DNA of 64,000 nucleotides from Chitinophagales bacterium (GTDB taxonomy: Bacteria; Bacteroidota; Bacteroidia; Chitinophagales; Chitinophagaceae), in the NCBI GenBank assembly GCA_020636495.1, contig JACJXQ010000008.1, forward strand, positions 124,001 through 188,000, in the 5' to 3' direction. The position numbers and the translations under genes are program-made. Below are positions 8,024 to 16,449 of the stretch, piece after piece. Each line of letters starts with the position of its first letter. The stretch's first letter is position 1. The notes below the pieces were generated by a model. That model saw only the letters and a list, made by a program, of their open reading frames with translations, did not search any database and was not told the origin of the DNA.

Positions 8024-8767
8024 TTACTCCAGCACACCTTCTTTCACCTCCCGCCACAAAGCGCGGTAGCAGGTATTGGCATAGCTGGATGGCGCAAAAA
8101 TCTCTAATGGAGCCAATTCTGTACCCATTTTTTCTACTTTGCTCAGGTTAGGTATGTAATGTTCAAAGAAACGCTGGTCTTTATACAACTCGGACATAAC
8201 ATCTTTGTGCATATTCTTGCGCATATCTGCCATTGTAAAAAAGCAGGCTAGTTTTTCTATTCCTATATTACCCGCTTCCAGGTATTCTTTCACCATATTG
8301 TAGGTACGTACCGACAAGGTGGTCGGTATCACAGGCATGAATATCATATCCGAAACCTGGAAGATATTATCTACCAGTAATGAGAACGCCGGCGGACTGT
8401 CAATAAACACAAAATCATATTCCGATGATACCTGTTTCAATAAAGCCTTCAGTTGCTTTTTCGATTTTTTCAGGTCGTCCAGTACAATATCCAGTTTACG
8501 TGATGCTGTGTCTGCGGGAATAATATCCAGATTGTGATAGTCAGTAGACAAGATCGCGTCCTCGAGGTTAATATTGTGCTCAATGATCTTTTTGGCTACA
8601 CCTTTTTGTTTAGGCTTCGATTTGTAGTAGAAACTGGCAGCGCCCTGCGGGTCCAGGTCCCAGATGAGGGTATTATAACCATCACGGGCAGCCATATAGG
8701 CAAAGTTCACACACGAGGATGTCTTTCCTACTCCACCCTTCAGGTTGTATAACGAGATAACAAACAT
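8024..8767 (-). CDS. ParA/MinD-family ATPase (orphan)
   Basis: This 247-residue protein starts with a deviant Walker A motif KGGVGKTSS at residues 10-18, a switch I-type segment DLDPQGAAS near 37-45 and FIDSPPA in the middle, all diagnostic of ParA-type partition ATPases. Such proteins dimerise on ATP binding and position chromosomes, plasmids or protein complexes. No parB gene is adjacent, so it is probably not the chromosomal segregation pair and may position a cellular structure. The gene lies 70 bp downstream of the TPR gene on the same strand and may be read from the MoxR-TPR transcript. Confidence 0.9.
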   Translation of the reverse strand: MFVISLYNLKGGVGKTSSCVNFAYMAARDGYNTLIWDLDPQGAASFYYKSKPKQKGVAKKIIEHNINLEDAILSTDYHNLDIIPADTASRKLDIVLDDLKKSKKQLKALLKQVSSEYDFVFIDSPPAFSLLVDNIFQVSDMIFMPVIPTTLSVRTYNMVKEYLEAGNIGIEKLACFFTMADMRKNMHKDVMSELYKDQRFFEHYIPNLSKVEKMGTELAPLEIFAPSSYANTCYRALWREVKEGVLE

Positions 8768-8837
8768 ACTGCAGGTTTTATTCGGCTGATCTCAGCCACG
8801 AACTATTAAAGCTAACATTTAAGCAGCAGTATTACAA

Positions 8838-10889
8838 TCATTCTTTGTTAACTTTCCGTGGTTCAACGGCCGGTGATTCTCCTATATTGAACAGCCTGTA
8901 GGCAAGATTGATACCGGCATTGGCCGCAGCAGCTTCGTTGTTGTCATAACCGAAAGTACTTTCCGGTACTATATATTTGCCTTTGCTGTCCAGTACGTAA
9001 TACTTCACCTGGCCCTTTTTACCATTGTTGGTAATCGTAACAAACGCACGCGGAGTTTCTTTTCCTGTCGTCCAGTTAATATTGCAGTCCCTCAGCCGCC
9101 TGATCACCGTGCCGTCATTACCATTCACATGCAATTCCATATTCATCTTCAGCCCTGTATAAGGTATCAGCTGCGGATATTCCGCATACATCTTCATCAT
9201 CCATTTAGCGTATGCTGCATCATCATCCTGTTCTTCGGCACATTCTGCCTGTGCCTGGTATACCCTGGCAAGGAATAACTTTTCGTATTCCACATCTATA
9301 TCAGGGTCACGTAGTATCTCGTCCAGCATGATGCGCGCCTCCTTATAATTGTCCAGTTTCATATTCAGCCGGGCAATGAAATATTTAAAGTATTTGCGGA
9401 TGTACCGGCGCTCATCGGTCTGCACTTCATGCTCGAAACGGGTAATGAAATATCGCGTGCTGAAATCCCGTATCAGGTACCACACCTCATCCCAGCTGAT
9501 AGTGCTCTCGGTAGAGAAGAGTTTATAAACTACCCTGTCCCGTTCGGGGTTTTGGGCAAACTGGTTGATGATCAGGAATTGCTGTGTGTATTTATCAGCT
9601 GTTGCTTTAGCTATCTTTGCCAATGCTTTGGGGTTATACCACCAGTTACTGTTCTCAAACTTGTTTTGTTCTATCTCTGCGTTAATGTTCAGTAGTTTGA
9701 TCATCTGCGTACTGAAATCATAATGCTGCTGGCTGAGCGTAGTGCCTATATGCAGTTCCTTAAACTCCGCTGCCTTCTTGATATATCGTTCCGACTCTGA
9801 TACTTTGCCATTGTAAAATTCTGCCCTGGCCAATGCGATATTATACCAGCCGAAACCCGGGGTGGAGCCGTTGGCCTTTATCATATCCTTCATCAGCTCT
9901 ATACCTTTCTCCGGCTGTGCTTTGTATATATCCAGTGTTGTGGTATAATACGCCCACTCTTTCAGTCGTTTATCGCCTGCGTCTTGTTCTACTGCAGCAT
10001 CATATTCCTTTTCTGCTTCCCTGAAATCACCACATATGGTCCGGAAAGTAGCATAGTTGTTATGCGGGAATATCGGGCTGTTCTTCATCAGGTTGTAATA
10101 GTAGGCAGCAGAATCTATCTTCAATGCATAGCTGTACAGTATAGATTTATAGTGATACACCGACATTCTTTCTCCCTGTTCATAACCCGGCCTGAATATC
10201 TCTGAGTTCAGCCTTTTGTTGATAGCTATCCGGCGCAACTGCGAATCAAGGTAGCGGTTGGCCAGTTGCTCGTTAGCATCTATAGAATTTTTCAGGAAAG
10301 GGTATTTTTCACTAGTGTAATAGCGGTAACGATGCACGTTCCACGCCAGGTGGTTGTACACATCCATATTAAAATAGTCTTTCTGGAAATTCCATTTCAG
10401 CACTCGGCGCAACAGTGCGTTCGTTTTCATCGGCTCTTCCATATTGTTGTAACACATCATAAGGAAGTAGGCGATGGTTGTGTACTCGTAATGATAAAAA
10501 TATACCGGGTAATACTTGATGATGTCTGATGTGCGGGTGCGCAGCTCAGGCTTAAAGTCTCGCTCTATCAGGTCCAACGCACGCTCCAGCGGAACAGAGG
10601 CGTGTTTAAAGCCCAGGTAGTCGGCTGCATGATCATACTTATACACGCCCTCATACATCCAGCCTACATAGTAAGTACTGTCTATTCTTTTAAACTCTCG
10701 CGAGCGGGGCAAAGCATCTTCGCTGAACATACTCGTGCCCGTGCGTTTTGCGTTTATCTCGTAACGTTTGGCGGCATTAGGTCCACGTAGTTCTGGCTGT
10801 AACTGTGCGGCAACAGGCAATGCACCCGCCAGAAGCAGGCACAAACACGCTATATGTATCCATGTTTTTTTGTTGTTTAAAAAATCCAT
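8838..10889 (-). CDS. Exported TPR-repeat protein of unknown function
   Basis: A 683-residue protein. It has a hydrophobic signal segment at about residues 10-28 (CLCLLLAGALPVAAQ) and then long stretches of paired amphipathic helices with Tyr/Ala/Leu spacing typical of tetratricopeptide repeats, notably around residues 310-400 (AEFYNGKVSESERYIKKAAE) and 515-580. The last 90 residues look beta-rich (VTITNNGKKGQVKYYVLD). It follows the MoxR ATPase gene by 27 bp, so the two are almost certainly cotranscribed. A periplasmic scaffold or peptide-binding role is inferred from the repeats. No enzyme motif is visible. Confidence 0.8.
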   Translation of the reverse strand: MDFLNNKKTWIHIACLCLLLAGALPVAAQLQPELRGPNAAKRYEINAKRTGTSMFSEDALPRSREFKRIDSTYYVGWMYEGVYKYDHAADYLGFKHASVPLERALDLIERDFKPELRTRTSDIIKYYPVYFYHYEYTTIAYFLMMCYNNMEEPMKTNALLRRVLKWNFQKDYFNMDVYNHLAWNVHRYRYYTSEKYPFLKNSIDANEQLANRYLDSQLRRIAINKRLNSEIFRPGYEQGERMSVYHYKSILYSYALKIDSAAYYYNLMKNSPIFPHNNYATFRTICGDFREAEKEYDAAVEQDAGDKRLKEWAYYTTTLDIYKAQPEKGIELMKDMIKANGSTPGFGWYNIALARAEFYNGKVSESERYIKKAAEFKELHIGTTLSQQHYDFSTQMIKLLNINAEIEQNKFENSNWWYNPKALAKIAKATADKYTQQFLIINQFAQNPERDRVVYKLFSTESTISWDEVWYLIRDFSTRYFITRFEHEVQTDERRYIRKYFKYFIARLNMKLDNYKEARIMLDEILRDPDIDVEYEKLFLARVYQAQAECAEEQDDDAAYAKWMMKMYAEYPQLIPYTGLKMNMELHVNGNDGTVIRRLRDCNINWTTGKETPRAFVTITNNGKKGQVKYYVLDSKGKYIVPESTFGYDNNEAAAANAGINLAYRLFNIGESPAVEPRKVNKE

Positions 10890-10916
10890 GTCACCGTTCT
10901 GCGTTGGTAGTTATCA

Positions 10917-11933
10917 TCAGGCGTACAGCCTGAGTTTAGCCAGCCTTTCGGCCTCCTTGTGAATGATACTGTTCAGGGCTGAGAGCTTCCCGTCTTTGTT
11001 GCGGTACACCAGCCTGTGTTCCAGCACCTCGTAAGCAAGGTCTTTCACATCGTCTTCTATCACAAATGTTCTGCCACGCAGCAATGCATACGCGCGCAGG
11101 CATTTTAAAAAAGCGATACCGCTACGGGTAGAAGCCCCTAGGGTAATATCAGGATGTGCACGTGTGCCGCGCACTATATGGCTCACCGATTTTATGATCT
11201 CATCATGGATGAACACTTTTTCTACCTCCTGCTGTAGCTCCAGTATATCGTGCATGGTCAGCACACGCTCCAGCGACACCAGGTTACGGGCAATGTCTAA
11301 GTATTCTTTATAGATATTGATCTCGTTCTCCTCGTCAACATAGCCGAAATATATCTTCATAAAGAACCTGTCCAGCTGTGCTGCGGGTAGTGGATAGGTG
11401 CCTTCCATCTCAATCGGGTTTTGGGTGGCGATGGTGAAGAACATCTTTTCCAGCTTTACCGTCGAGTCTCCTGTAGTCACCTGATGCTCGGCCATAGCCT
11501 CCAGTAGCGCACTCTGCACTTTAGGTGATGCACGGTTGATCTCATCCGCCAGCAGTATATTACAGAAAATTGGTCCTTTCTTAAATACGAACTCCTTGCT
11601 GTTATCGTCAAAGATATAGGTACCTATCAGGTCCATTGGCAGCAGGTCTGGCGTAAACTGTATACGTTTGAACAGCACCTGGCCACTGTCGCCCTCGCCA
11701 CTGATACACTGTGCCAGCGTGCGCGCCAGTACTGTTTTACCGGTACCTGGATTATCTTCCATCAATATATGGCCGCCCGCCAGGAGAGCGGTAACCACCA
11801 GCTCCACCTGGCGCCTTTTGCCCCTGATCACCCTTTCCACCTGGTTCACCAATCCCGTTATCTTCTCCGTAGGTGTAGTTACGGACACTTCCTCGATCTG
11901 TTCTATATTTTCTTCAATAGGTTCCATATCCAT
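10917..11933 (-). CDS. MoxR-family AAA+ ATPase
   Basis: The 338-residue protein carries Walker A (EDNPGTGKTVLAR, residues about 59-71), Walker B with the MoxR signature (LLADEINRASPK) and the sensor region IATQNPIEMEGTYPLP, all typical of MoxR (AAA_3) proteins. MoxR ATPases act as chaperones that mature or insert cofactors into extracytoplasmic complexes, usually with VWA-domain partners. No VWA gene is seen here; instead the next gene is an exported TPR protein. The first 25 residues are acidic. A -7 promoter box ends 7 bases before the start codon, so the mRNA may have almost no leader. Confidence 0.92.
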   Translation of the reverse strand: MDMEPIEENIEQIEEVSVTTPTEKITGLVNQVERVIRGKRRQVELVVTALLAGGHILMEDNPGTGKTVLARTLAQCISGEGDSGQVLFKRIQFTPDLLPMDLIGTYIFDDNSKEFVFKKGPIFCNILLADEINRASPKVQSALLEAMAEHQVTTGDSTVKLEKMFFTIATQNPIEMEGTYPLPAAQLDRFFMKIYFGYVDEENEINIYKEYLDIARNLVSLERVLTMHDILELQQEVEKVFIHDEIIKSVSHIVRGTRAHPDITLGASTRSGIAFLKCLRAYALLRGRTFVIEDDVKDLAYEVLEHRLVYRNKDGKLSALNSIIHKEAERLAKLRLYA

Positions 11934-11940
11934 ATATATA

Positions 11941-11948
11941 CAAAACTA
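11941..11948 (-). promoter_or_regulatory. -7 promoter box of the MoxR-TPR operon
   Basis: On the reverse strand this reads TAGTTTTG, a perfect TAnnTTTG box, with only 7 bases to the ATG at 11933. No clear -33 TTG lies at the expected distance. Confidence 0.45.
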
Positions 11949-12048
11949 CTTTCTACAAGTTTACTGATTTATAGGCTGGTATTGGGTAACGGGATTATAA
12001 TTTTTTGTGAAAACAGGGTTTGTAGATGGTTCCTGTCAAAATTGCTGT

Positions 12049-12498
12049 TTATGTTACCAGCATAAGTAAACCCCAGAACAACGATACCAGCGAAGCCACA
12101 AATACGAAAACACCCGCCTGCTGGGCACGGGTGCTGTATTTGTAATAACGTGTCCCGTCACGGCCCGTTCTTTTGCTGAAGGCAAACCTGGCACCCCATA
12201 TCGCTCCCACAATACCGGCACCAACGGCCCCGTATTTGCCGGTAAAAAACGGAATGACAAATACCACCAGTATATACCACGGACTTTGATCATCTGCCTG
12301 CGAGAGTGTGGTGTGTTCCTGTTCGAGTATCTCCTGACGGGTGATTTCCCACGCCGATGTGTCCAGGTTGCGGTGGCGCACCTCTTGTTCCGCCTGCTGC
12401 CAGAAACTTTGCTGGTAGTCCTCGCGGTTGATGTAAATATCCCGCAGCTCAGCATCTGTCTTGGTTCTTAATTGTTCCCGGAAATCAATATCCATCAA
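12049..12498 (-). CDS. Small membrane protein of unknown function
   Basis: A 149-residue protein. The N-terminal half is soluble and charged (about residues 1-70, helical, with FREQLRTKTDAELRDIYINR). It is followed by a hydrophobic segment (WYILVVFVIPFF), a Gly-rich segment (GAVGAGIVGAIWGARF), a basic loop and a final membrane helix (AGVFVFVASLVSLFWGLLML). This predicts two or three membrane spans at the C-terminus. There is no catalytic motif and I do not recognise the family. It is read alone: 115 bp separate it from the MoxR gene downstream, and 384 bp of non-coding DNA lie upstream. Confidence 0.65.
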   Translation of the reverse strand: MMDIDFREQLRTKTDAELRDIYINREDYQQSFWQQAEQEVRHRNLDTSAWEITRQEILEQEHTTLSQADDQSPWYILVVFVIPFFTGKYGAVGAGIVGAIWGARFAFSKRTGRDGTRYYKYSTRAQQAGVFVFVASLVSLFWGLLMLVT

Positions 12499-12580
12499 TC
12501 AGGGTTGTGTACATAAATATACGTATTTCTATACCTGTCATAACCACCGGTCAATATCCTGAATTACGGAGGTTAATATT

Positions 12581-12612
12581 TTTGCTATTTACATCAATTT
12601 AACGTATATTTG
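12581..12612 (+). promoter_or_regulatory. Near-ideal Bacteroidota promoter with no annotated gene downstream
   Basis: TTTG at 12581-12584, a 20-bp spacer and TATATTTG at 12605-12612 match the Bacteroidota primary-sigma consensus (TTTG, 19-21 bp, TAnnTTTG) exactly. It points rightwards into a region where all neighbouring genes run leftwards, so it should drive a transcript that is not yet accounted for. Confidence 0.65.
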
Positions 12613-12636
12613 AATATTATCGATTACGATAAATAC

Positions 12637-12687
12637 ATGGAGTTCTTTGAAATTATGTACAGCCCACTGTTGCAGTTATACATGTAA
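12637..12687 (+). other. Candidate 16-codon micro-ORF downstream of a strong promoter
   Basis: ATG at 12637 opens a 16-residue reading frame (MEFFEIMYSPLLQLYM) ending in TAA at 12685-12687, about 18 bases after the predicted transcription start of the 12581-12612 promoter. The peptide is hydrophobic. It could be a small membrane peptide or leader, or only chance within a small RNA. No clear terminator follows. Confidence 0.25.
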
Positions 12688-12788
12688 TATTATTTACTGC
12701 TACAAGGCTCGTATTTAGGCAGATCGTTACAGAATAATGTAAATCAATCGTTTATACCGAATGAGTGTTGATGAAAAACAACAAGATC

Positions 12789-12805
12789 ACTTAACATTAC
12801 TTAAC
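12789..12805 (+). repeat. Direct heptamer pair ACTTAAC-N3-ACTTAAC
   Basis: Two identical heptamers are separated by ATT, giving a 10-bp spacing (one helical turn), the geometry of tandem regulator-binding half-sites. The same 17-base unit recurs at 45985-46001, with single copies nearby. It lies about 290 bp upstream of the 12049-12498 gene and just past the end of the PorX-linked membrane gene. The binding factor is unknown. Confidence 0.45.
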
Positions 12806-12882
12806 AAAATGCAACAAAACAGCATTTCTTAATGTATAATGATTGGGTATGTAGCAAAGCTCAGCAGAAAAATAATCCGCTA

Positions 12883-13374
12883 CTACTTCTTACCGTATTT
12901 GGATAGCACTTCTTTAAAGGCAAGGGTAAACACACCTGCTACTATGATGAGTTCAACAGCATAACAGCCCATCACCATAGCCGAACCCGGCTCGCTGGCC
13001 CCTGAAAGCACTTCTACCACGCTGATGATAAGCCCGGCCATGGCAATTGCTTTCACCATGCGCAGTATCCATACCGTGGTAGTATGTTCCGGCTCCTGCC
13101 CTTTAGCGGGTGCTTCGCGATATTTTATCAGGTAGTATTTTTGTATAGACAGTGCGGCGTAAATGATGATCCCTATCAGCGGGAACAACCACAGGGCAGA
13201 TTTGTTATTGTAGCTGTCCAGTCCGCCTGCGTCTTTCTGGCTCAGTATCAGCACTTTTTCGGGTACTATCATGTATACTATGGGCGTTATCACCAACAGT
13301 ACGGCTAACAATACCAACGATAAACGTTCAAAAAGCTGTTCGTTCTTCTTCAGGCCGGATATATATGCAAACAT
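12883..13374 (-). CDS. Four-helix membrane protein cotranscribed with porX
   Basis: A 163-residue protein with four hydrophobic segments (about residues 18-38, 60-80, 105-125 and 135-152). A loop with DAGGLDSYNNKSALWLFP loosely recalls the DUF1648 pattern, in which a Gly-x-x-Asp-x-Tyr-x-x-Lys stretch precedes a membrane helix. Its start is only 3 bp after the porX stop, so the two are translationally linked. A role in the PorX signalling or secretion pathway is suggested by position but not shown by sequence. Confidence 0.7.
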   Translation of the reverse strand: MFAYISGLKKNEQLFERLSLVLLAVLLVITPIVYMIVPEKVLILSQKDAGGLDSYNNKSALWLFPLIGIIIYAALSIQKYYLIKYREAPAKGQEPEHTTTVWILRMVKAIAMAGLIISVVEVLSGASEPGSAMVMGCYAVELIIVAGVFTLAFKEVLSKYGKK

Positions 13375-13377
13375 GTG

Positions 13378-14934
13378 CTACTTACTTTCCAATCTTACAA
13401 TAGGCACTATCATTTCTTCAAGCGATATGCCACCATGCTGGAAAGTGTTCTTATAATAATTCACGTAATGGTTGTAGTTATTCGGATAACATAAGAACAC
13501 GTCTCCTTTGGCAAAGATAAACGTTGAACTGATATTTGGCTTAGGTAATCCTGCCTCTGTCGGGTCGCGGAAGGCCAGCACATCCTTCGCCTCGTATTGC
13601 AGGTTGCGGCCATGTTTGTAGCGCAGGTTGGTGGTAGTATGCCTGTCTCCTATGCACTTGCTCGGGGTTTTCACCTTCATCGTACCGTGGTCGGTAGTAA
13701 TGATAAGTTGTACGCCTTTATCTGCCACCTTTTTCAGGGCGCGGTACAGGGGCGAGTGTTCAAACCAGCTCACCGTCAGCGAACGGTAAGATGTTTCGTC
13801 GCCTGCCAGCTCTTTCAGCACTTCCATTTCTGTGCGTGCGTGGCTCAGCATATCTACAAAGTTATACACCACTACGGTCAGGTCATTATTCAGGTAGTTG
13901 TGCACGTCGTCCTCAAAATGCTTACCATTCTCGTTGTTGGTTATTTTCAGATACTGCGTTTTCAGGTCGCCCAGCCCCAGTTGTTTCATCTGGTGCATCA
14001 GGAATACCTCTTCGTACAGGTTCTTGCCACCTTCATCGTCGTCATTCTTCCACTCGTTGGGAAATTTCTTTTCGATATCAGCGGGCAACATACCTGCAAA
14101 GAGTGCGTTGCGAGCGTATTGTGTAGCCGTAGGTAGTATACTGTAAAAACTGTCTTCCTCCACAACGCGGAACGTATTGCTGATAATAGGCTCCAGCACC
14201 TTCCACTGGTCAAAACGCAGGTTGTCTATCACCACCAGGAATGTAGGTTTGTCCTTACTTAGATAGGGCTTCACCTTCTCTTTAAATACCTGGTGAGACA
14301 TCAGTGGACCGTCACCATTCTTTATCCATTTAGCATAGTTCTTATGTACAAATTTGAAGAACTCTGTATTGGCTTCCGTCTTCTGGCTGGTGAGTACCTC
14401 CATCATTTCAGAGCTGTCGCTGCGGCTCATTTCCAGCTCCCAATATATCAGCTTCTTGTATAACTCTCTCCATTCGTTGTGGTCGGGGTCTGAGCTCAGC
14501 GCCATGAATAGGTTGCGGAAATCCTGCTGGTATGCGGTGGTCGTCCTTTCAGAGACCAATCGTTTCCCATCCATGATCTTTTTCAGCGACAACAGCACCT
14601 GGTTGGGGTTCACCGGCTTTATCAGGTAGTCACTTATTTGCGAACCTATCGCCTCTTCCATGATGTACTCTGCCTCATTCTTGGTCACCATAACCACGGG
14701 CAGCGATGGACGTATCTCTTTGATCTTGGCCAGAGTTTCCAGCCCGGTCATGCCTGGCATACTCTCGTCCAGCAGTACTACGTCTACAGCTTTTTCTTTC
14801 AGCAGCTCAAGGGCGTCATAGCCATTGGTTACGGAGTTCACCTCGTACCCTTTGTTCTTTAAAAACAGTATCTGGGATTTTAAAGATTCTATCTCATCGT
14901 CCACCCATAATATATCTCCTTGAATAGTGCTCAT
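13378..14934 (-). CDS. porX: PorX-type response regulator with PglZ phosphatase-like domain
   Basis: The 518-residue protein has an N-terminal receiver domain (about residues 8-125; acidic pocket D12/D13 and phospho-acceptor D56 in VVLLDESMP). A helical linker follows, then a PglZ alkaline-phosphatase-superfamily domain with FLVVIDNLRFDQW, TATQYARNALFAG, IITTDHGTMKV and GDRHTTTNLRYKHG as metal-site segments. Length and order match PorX of Porphyromonas and Flavobacterium. There PorX, with the sensor PorY and sigma factor SigP, controls type IX secretion, and its PglZ domain is reported to hydrolyse phosphodiesters of oligonucleotides. A putative -7 box lies about 125 bp upstream. It is followed by a four-helix membrane gene 3 bp away. 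porY is not in the window. Confidence 0.93.
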   Translation of the reverse strand: MSTIQGDILWVDDEIESLKSQILFLKNKGYEVNSVTNGYDALELLKEKAVDVVLLDESMPGMTGLETLAKIKEIRPSLPVVMVTKNEAEYIMEEAIGSQISDYLIKPVNPNQVLLSLKKIMDGKRLVSERTTTAYQQDFRNLFMALSSDPDHNEWRELYKKLIYWELEMSRSDSSEMMEVLTSQKTEANTEFFKFVHKNYAKWIKNGDGPLMSHQVFKEKVKPYLSKDKPTFLVVIDNLRFDQWKVLEPIISNTFRVVEEDSFYSILPTATQYARNALFAGMLPADIEKKFPNEWKNDDDEGGKNLYEEVFLMHQMKQLGLGDLKTQYLKITNNENGKHFEDDVHNYLNNDLTVVVYNFVDMLSHARTEMEVLKELAGDETSYRSLTVSWFEHSPLYRALKKVADKGVQLIITTDHGTMKVKTPSKCIGDRHTTTNLRYKHGRNLQYEAKDVLAFRDPTEAGLPKPNISSTFIFAKGDVFLCYPNNYNHYVNYYKNTFQHGGISLEEMIVPIVRLESK

Positions 14935-15059
14935 GTGCTCGTTTTTCTGAATGATGTGTGTGTTTCAGTTTTGTAACGGTTAAAAGTACGTTTCTAATAT
15001 GTAGCAAAAAGGCTTTTAACGCAAGTTTTGCAAGTATTATTACTTTAGCGTACCGCCTG

Positions 15060-15067
15060 CAAAGGTA
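15060..15067 (-). promoter_or_regulatory. Possible -7 promoter box of porX
   Basis: The reverse strand reads TACCTTTG (TAnnTTTG). The start codon at 14934 would leave a leader of about 120 nt. No good -33 element is visible at 19-21 bp. Confidence 0.35.
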
Positions 15068-15090
15068 TTAATGATAAAGCTATAATATAA

Positions 15091-15543
15091 ATGAGTACGA
15101 TAAACATACGCTCCGCAGTAGTCGAGGATTGCCCTCGACTGATGGAACTCGTACAGGAACTGGCCACCTACGAGCGCGAGCCGGATGCCGTAACCGTAAG
15201 TTTAGAACACTTTGAAGAAAGTGGCTTTGGCGCCACCCCCGTATGGTGGGCGATAGTTGCGGAATTGGACGGTATCATTGTTGGTTTCGCATTGTACTAC
15301 ATACGTTATTCTACCTGGAAAGGGCAGCGTATGTACCTGGAAGATCTGATAGTAACGGAAGAACATCGTGGTAAAGGTATTGGTAAACTGTTGCTGGACG
15401 AGCTTATCATCATAGCCCGCAATAAAGGTTTCAGCGGTATGATGTGGCAGGTGCTGGACTGGAATGAGCCGGTAATAAAATTCTATGAAAAGTACAACGC
15501 CTCTTTCGATGCAGGATGGTTGAATGTGAATGTCAGTTTTTAG
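15091..15543 (+). CDS. GNAT-family N-acetyltransferase
   Basis: A 150-residue single-domain GNAT acetyltransferase. The acetyl-CoA-binding motif A is clear in VTEEHRGKGIGKLLLDEL (R/QxxGxG/A type), preceded by the strand MYLEDLIV. The order SAVVEDCPRLMELVQELA, then FALYYIRYSTWKGQ, then VLDWNEPVIKFYEKYNA is very close to spermidine/spermine or diamine N-acetyltransferases (SAT1-like), so a polyamine or thialysine-type amine is a plausible acceptor. The stop codon overlaps that of the convergent porG gene (TTAG shared at 15540-15543). Confidence 0.88.
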   Translation: MSTINIRSAVVEDCPRLMELVQELATYEREPDAVTVSLEHFEESGFGATPVWWAIVAELDGIIVGFALYYIRYSTWKGQRMYLEDLIVTEEHRGKGIGKLLLDELIIIARNKGFSGMMWQVLDWNEPVIKFYEKYNASFDAGWLNVNVSF

Positions 15544-16394
15544 TACATATAACCCTGCTTCAGGTAGCTGGGACAACGATAGGTCCTTAGCTGGAAAGAC
15601 AGTTTGAAGGTAAACATCAGGTATTTGTCAGTAGATGCACTGTTACCTCTTTGTTTACCTGCTCTTCCCAGGGCCACATCTCCTACTTCTGTCGACCTGT
15701 CCTGCAAGCGGTAAGCGGCATTCTCCAGCCCGGGAGTGTTTTTGAAGCTGGAAGCACCTGCGTATGTTTTGCTCACATCGTCCAGGTAATCGGTCAGTGT
15801 CAGCCTGTCTGCTATCTCAAAACCGAAATTCACGCCGGGGCGTATCCAGTATTTAAATCCTGCTCCCACAGGAAACATAAAGCTGGTATTGCTGTAAGAG
15901 CGGTCTACATACCCGGAATACTGCCCTTCTGTACCCAGGTCACGCAGATTGTATCTTTTGCCATTCAGGTGCGTGTAGGGGTTGTAGTAAAAAATACCTG
16001 CGCCTCCTACCAGGTAGGGTGTCCAGCGGCTTTTTTCTTCACCCGTCATAAAACGGAAGAAGTTGAACTCGGTAAAGATGGCTGCCTCAAGTATGTCACT
16101 GGTAAAATTCAGGTTGCGGGCTTTGTTAAATGCAAATTTTGAGAACTGGTCGTTGTAACTTAACCGTGTATAATTCGCCCCGATGCGTACCGAGATATAT
16201 GGGTTCATATGTATACGCGTAAAAGCTCCGATAGCCGGCGAAATTGTCTGGAAACCATAATTATCGTTCAGATCGCCGAAATATTGCGAACCACCCAGGG
16301 TTAAGCCATATTCTGTACTGGTATAGAACATCTGGGCGCGGATACCGGTAAACGGTAATAATGCAATCCCGAAAATGAATAATAGTTTACGCAT
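15540..16394 (-). CDS. porG: PorG-like T9SS outer-membrane protein (DUF6089 family)
   Basis: A 284-residue protein with a signal peptide (ending GIRAQ at residue 20). It then forms an eight-strand-type beta-barrel with the family pattern YGLTLGGSQYFGDLNDNY, ISPAIGAFTRIHMNPYISVRIGANYT and PYLVGGAGIFYYNPYT. This matches the DUF6089/PorG family, an outer-membrane component of the type IX secretion trans-envelope complex associated with PorK/PorN rings. It is the last gene of an apparent Omp85-nadK-porG transcript and converges on the GNAT gene, with the two stop codons overlapping. Confidence 0.85.
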   Translation of the reverse strand: MRKLLFIFGIALLPFTGIRAQMFYTSTEYGLTLGGSQYFGDLNDNYGFQTISPAIGAFTRIHMNPYISVRIGANYTRLSYNDQFSKFAFNKARNLNFTSDILEAAIFTEFNFFRFMTGEEKSRWTPYLVGGAGIFYYNPYTHLNGKRYNLRDLGTEGQYSGYVDRSYSNTSFMFPVGAGFKYWIRPGVNFGFEIADRLTLTDYLDDVSKTYAGASSFKNTPGLENAAYRLQDRSTEVGDVALGRAGKQRGNSASTDKYLMFTFKLSFQLRTYRCPSYLKQGYMY

Positions 16395-16449
16395 AATACT
16401 ACCCTGAATAACTACAAATGTAAGGTTTTATTGCAGGAAGCAAAACAGT

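Noticed and set aside
13597..14136. 179-codon forward frame opposite porX
   Set aside because: It is fully inside the conserved porX coding sequence, with no promoter, no family resemblance and a composition typical of an antisense frame.
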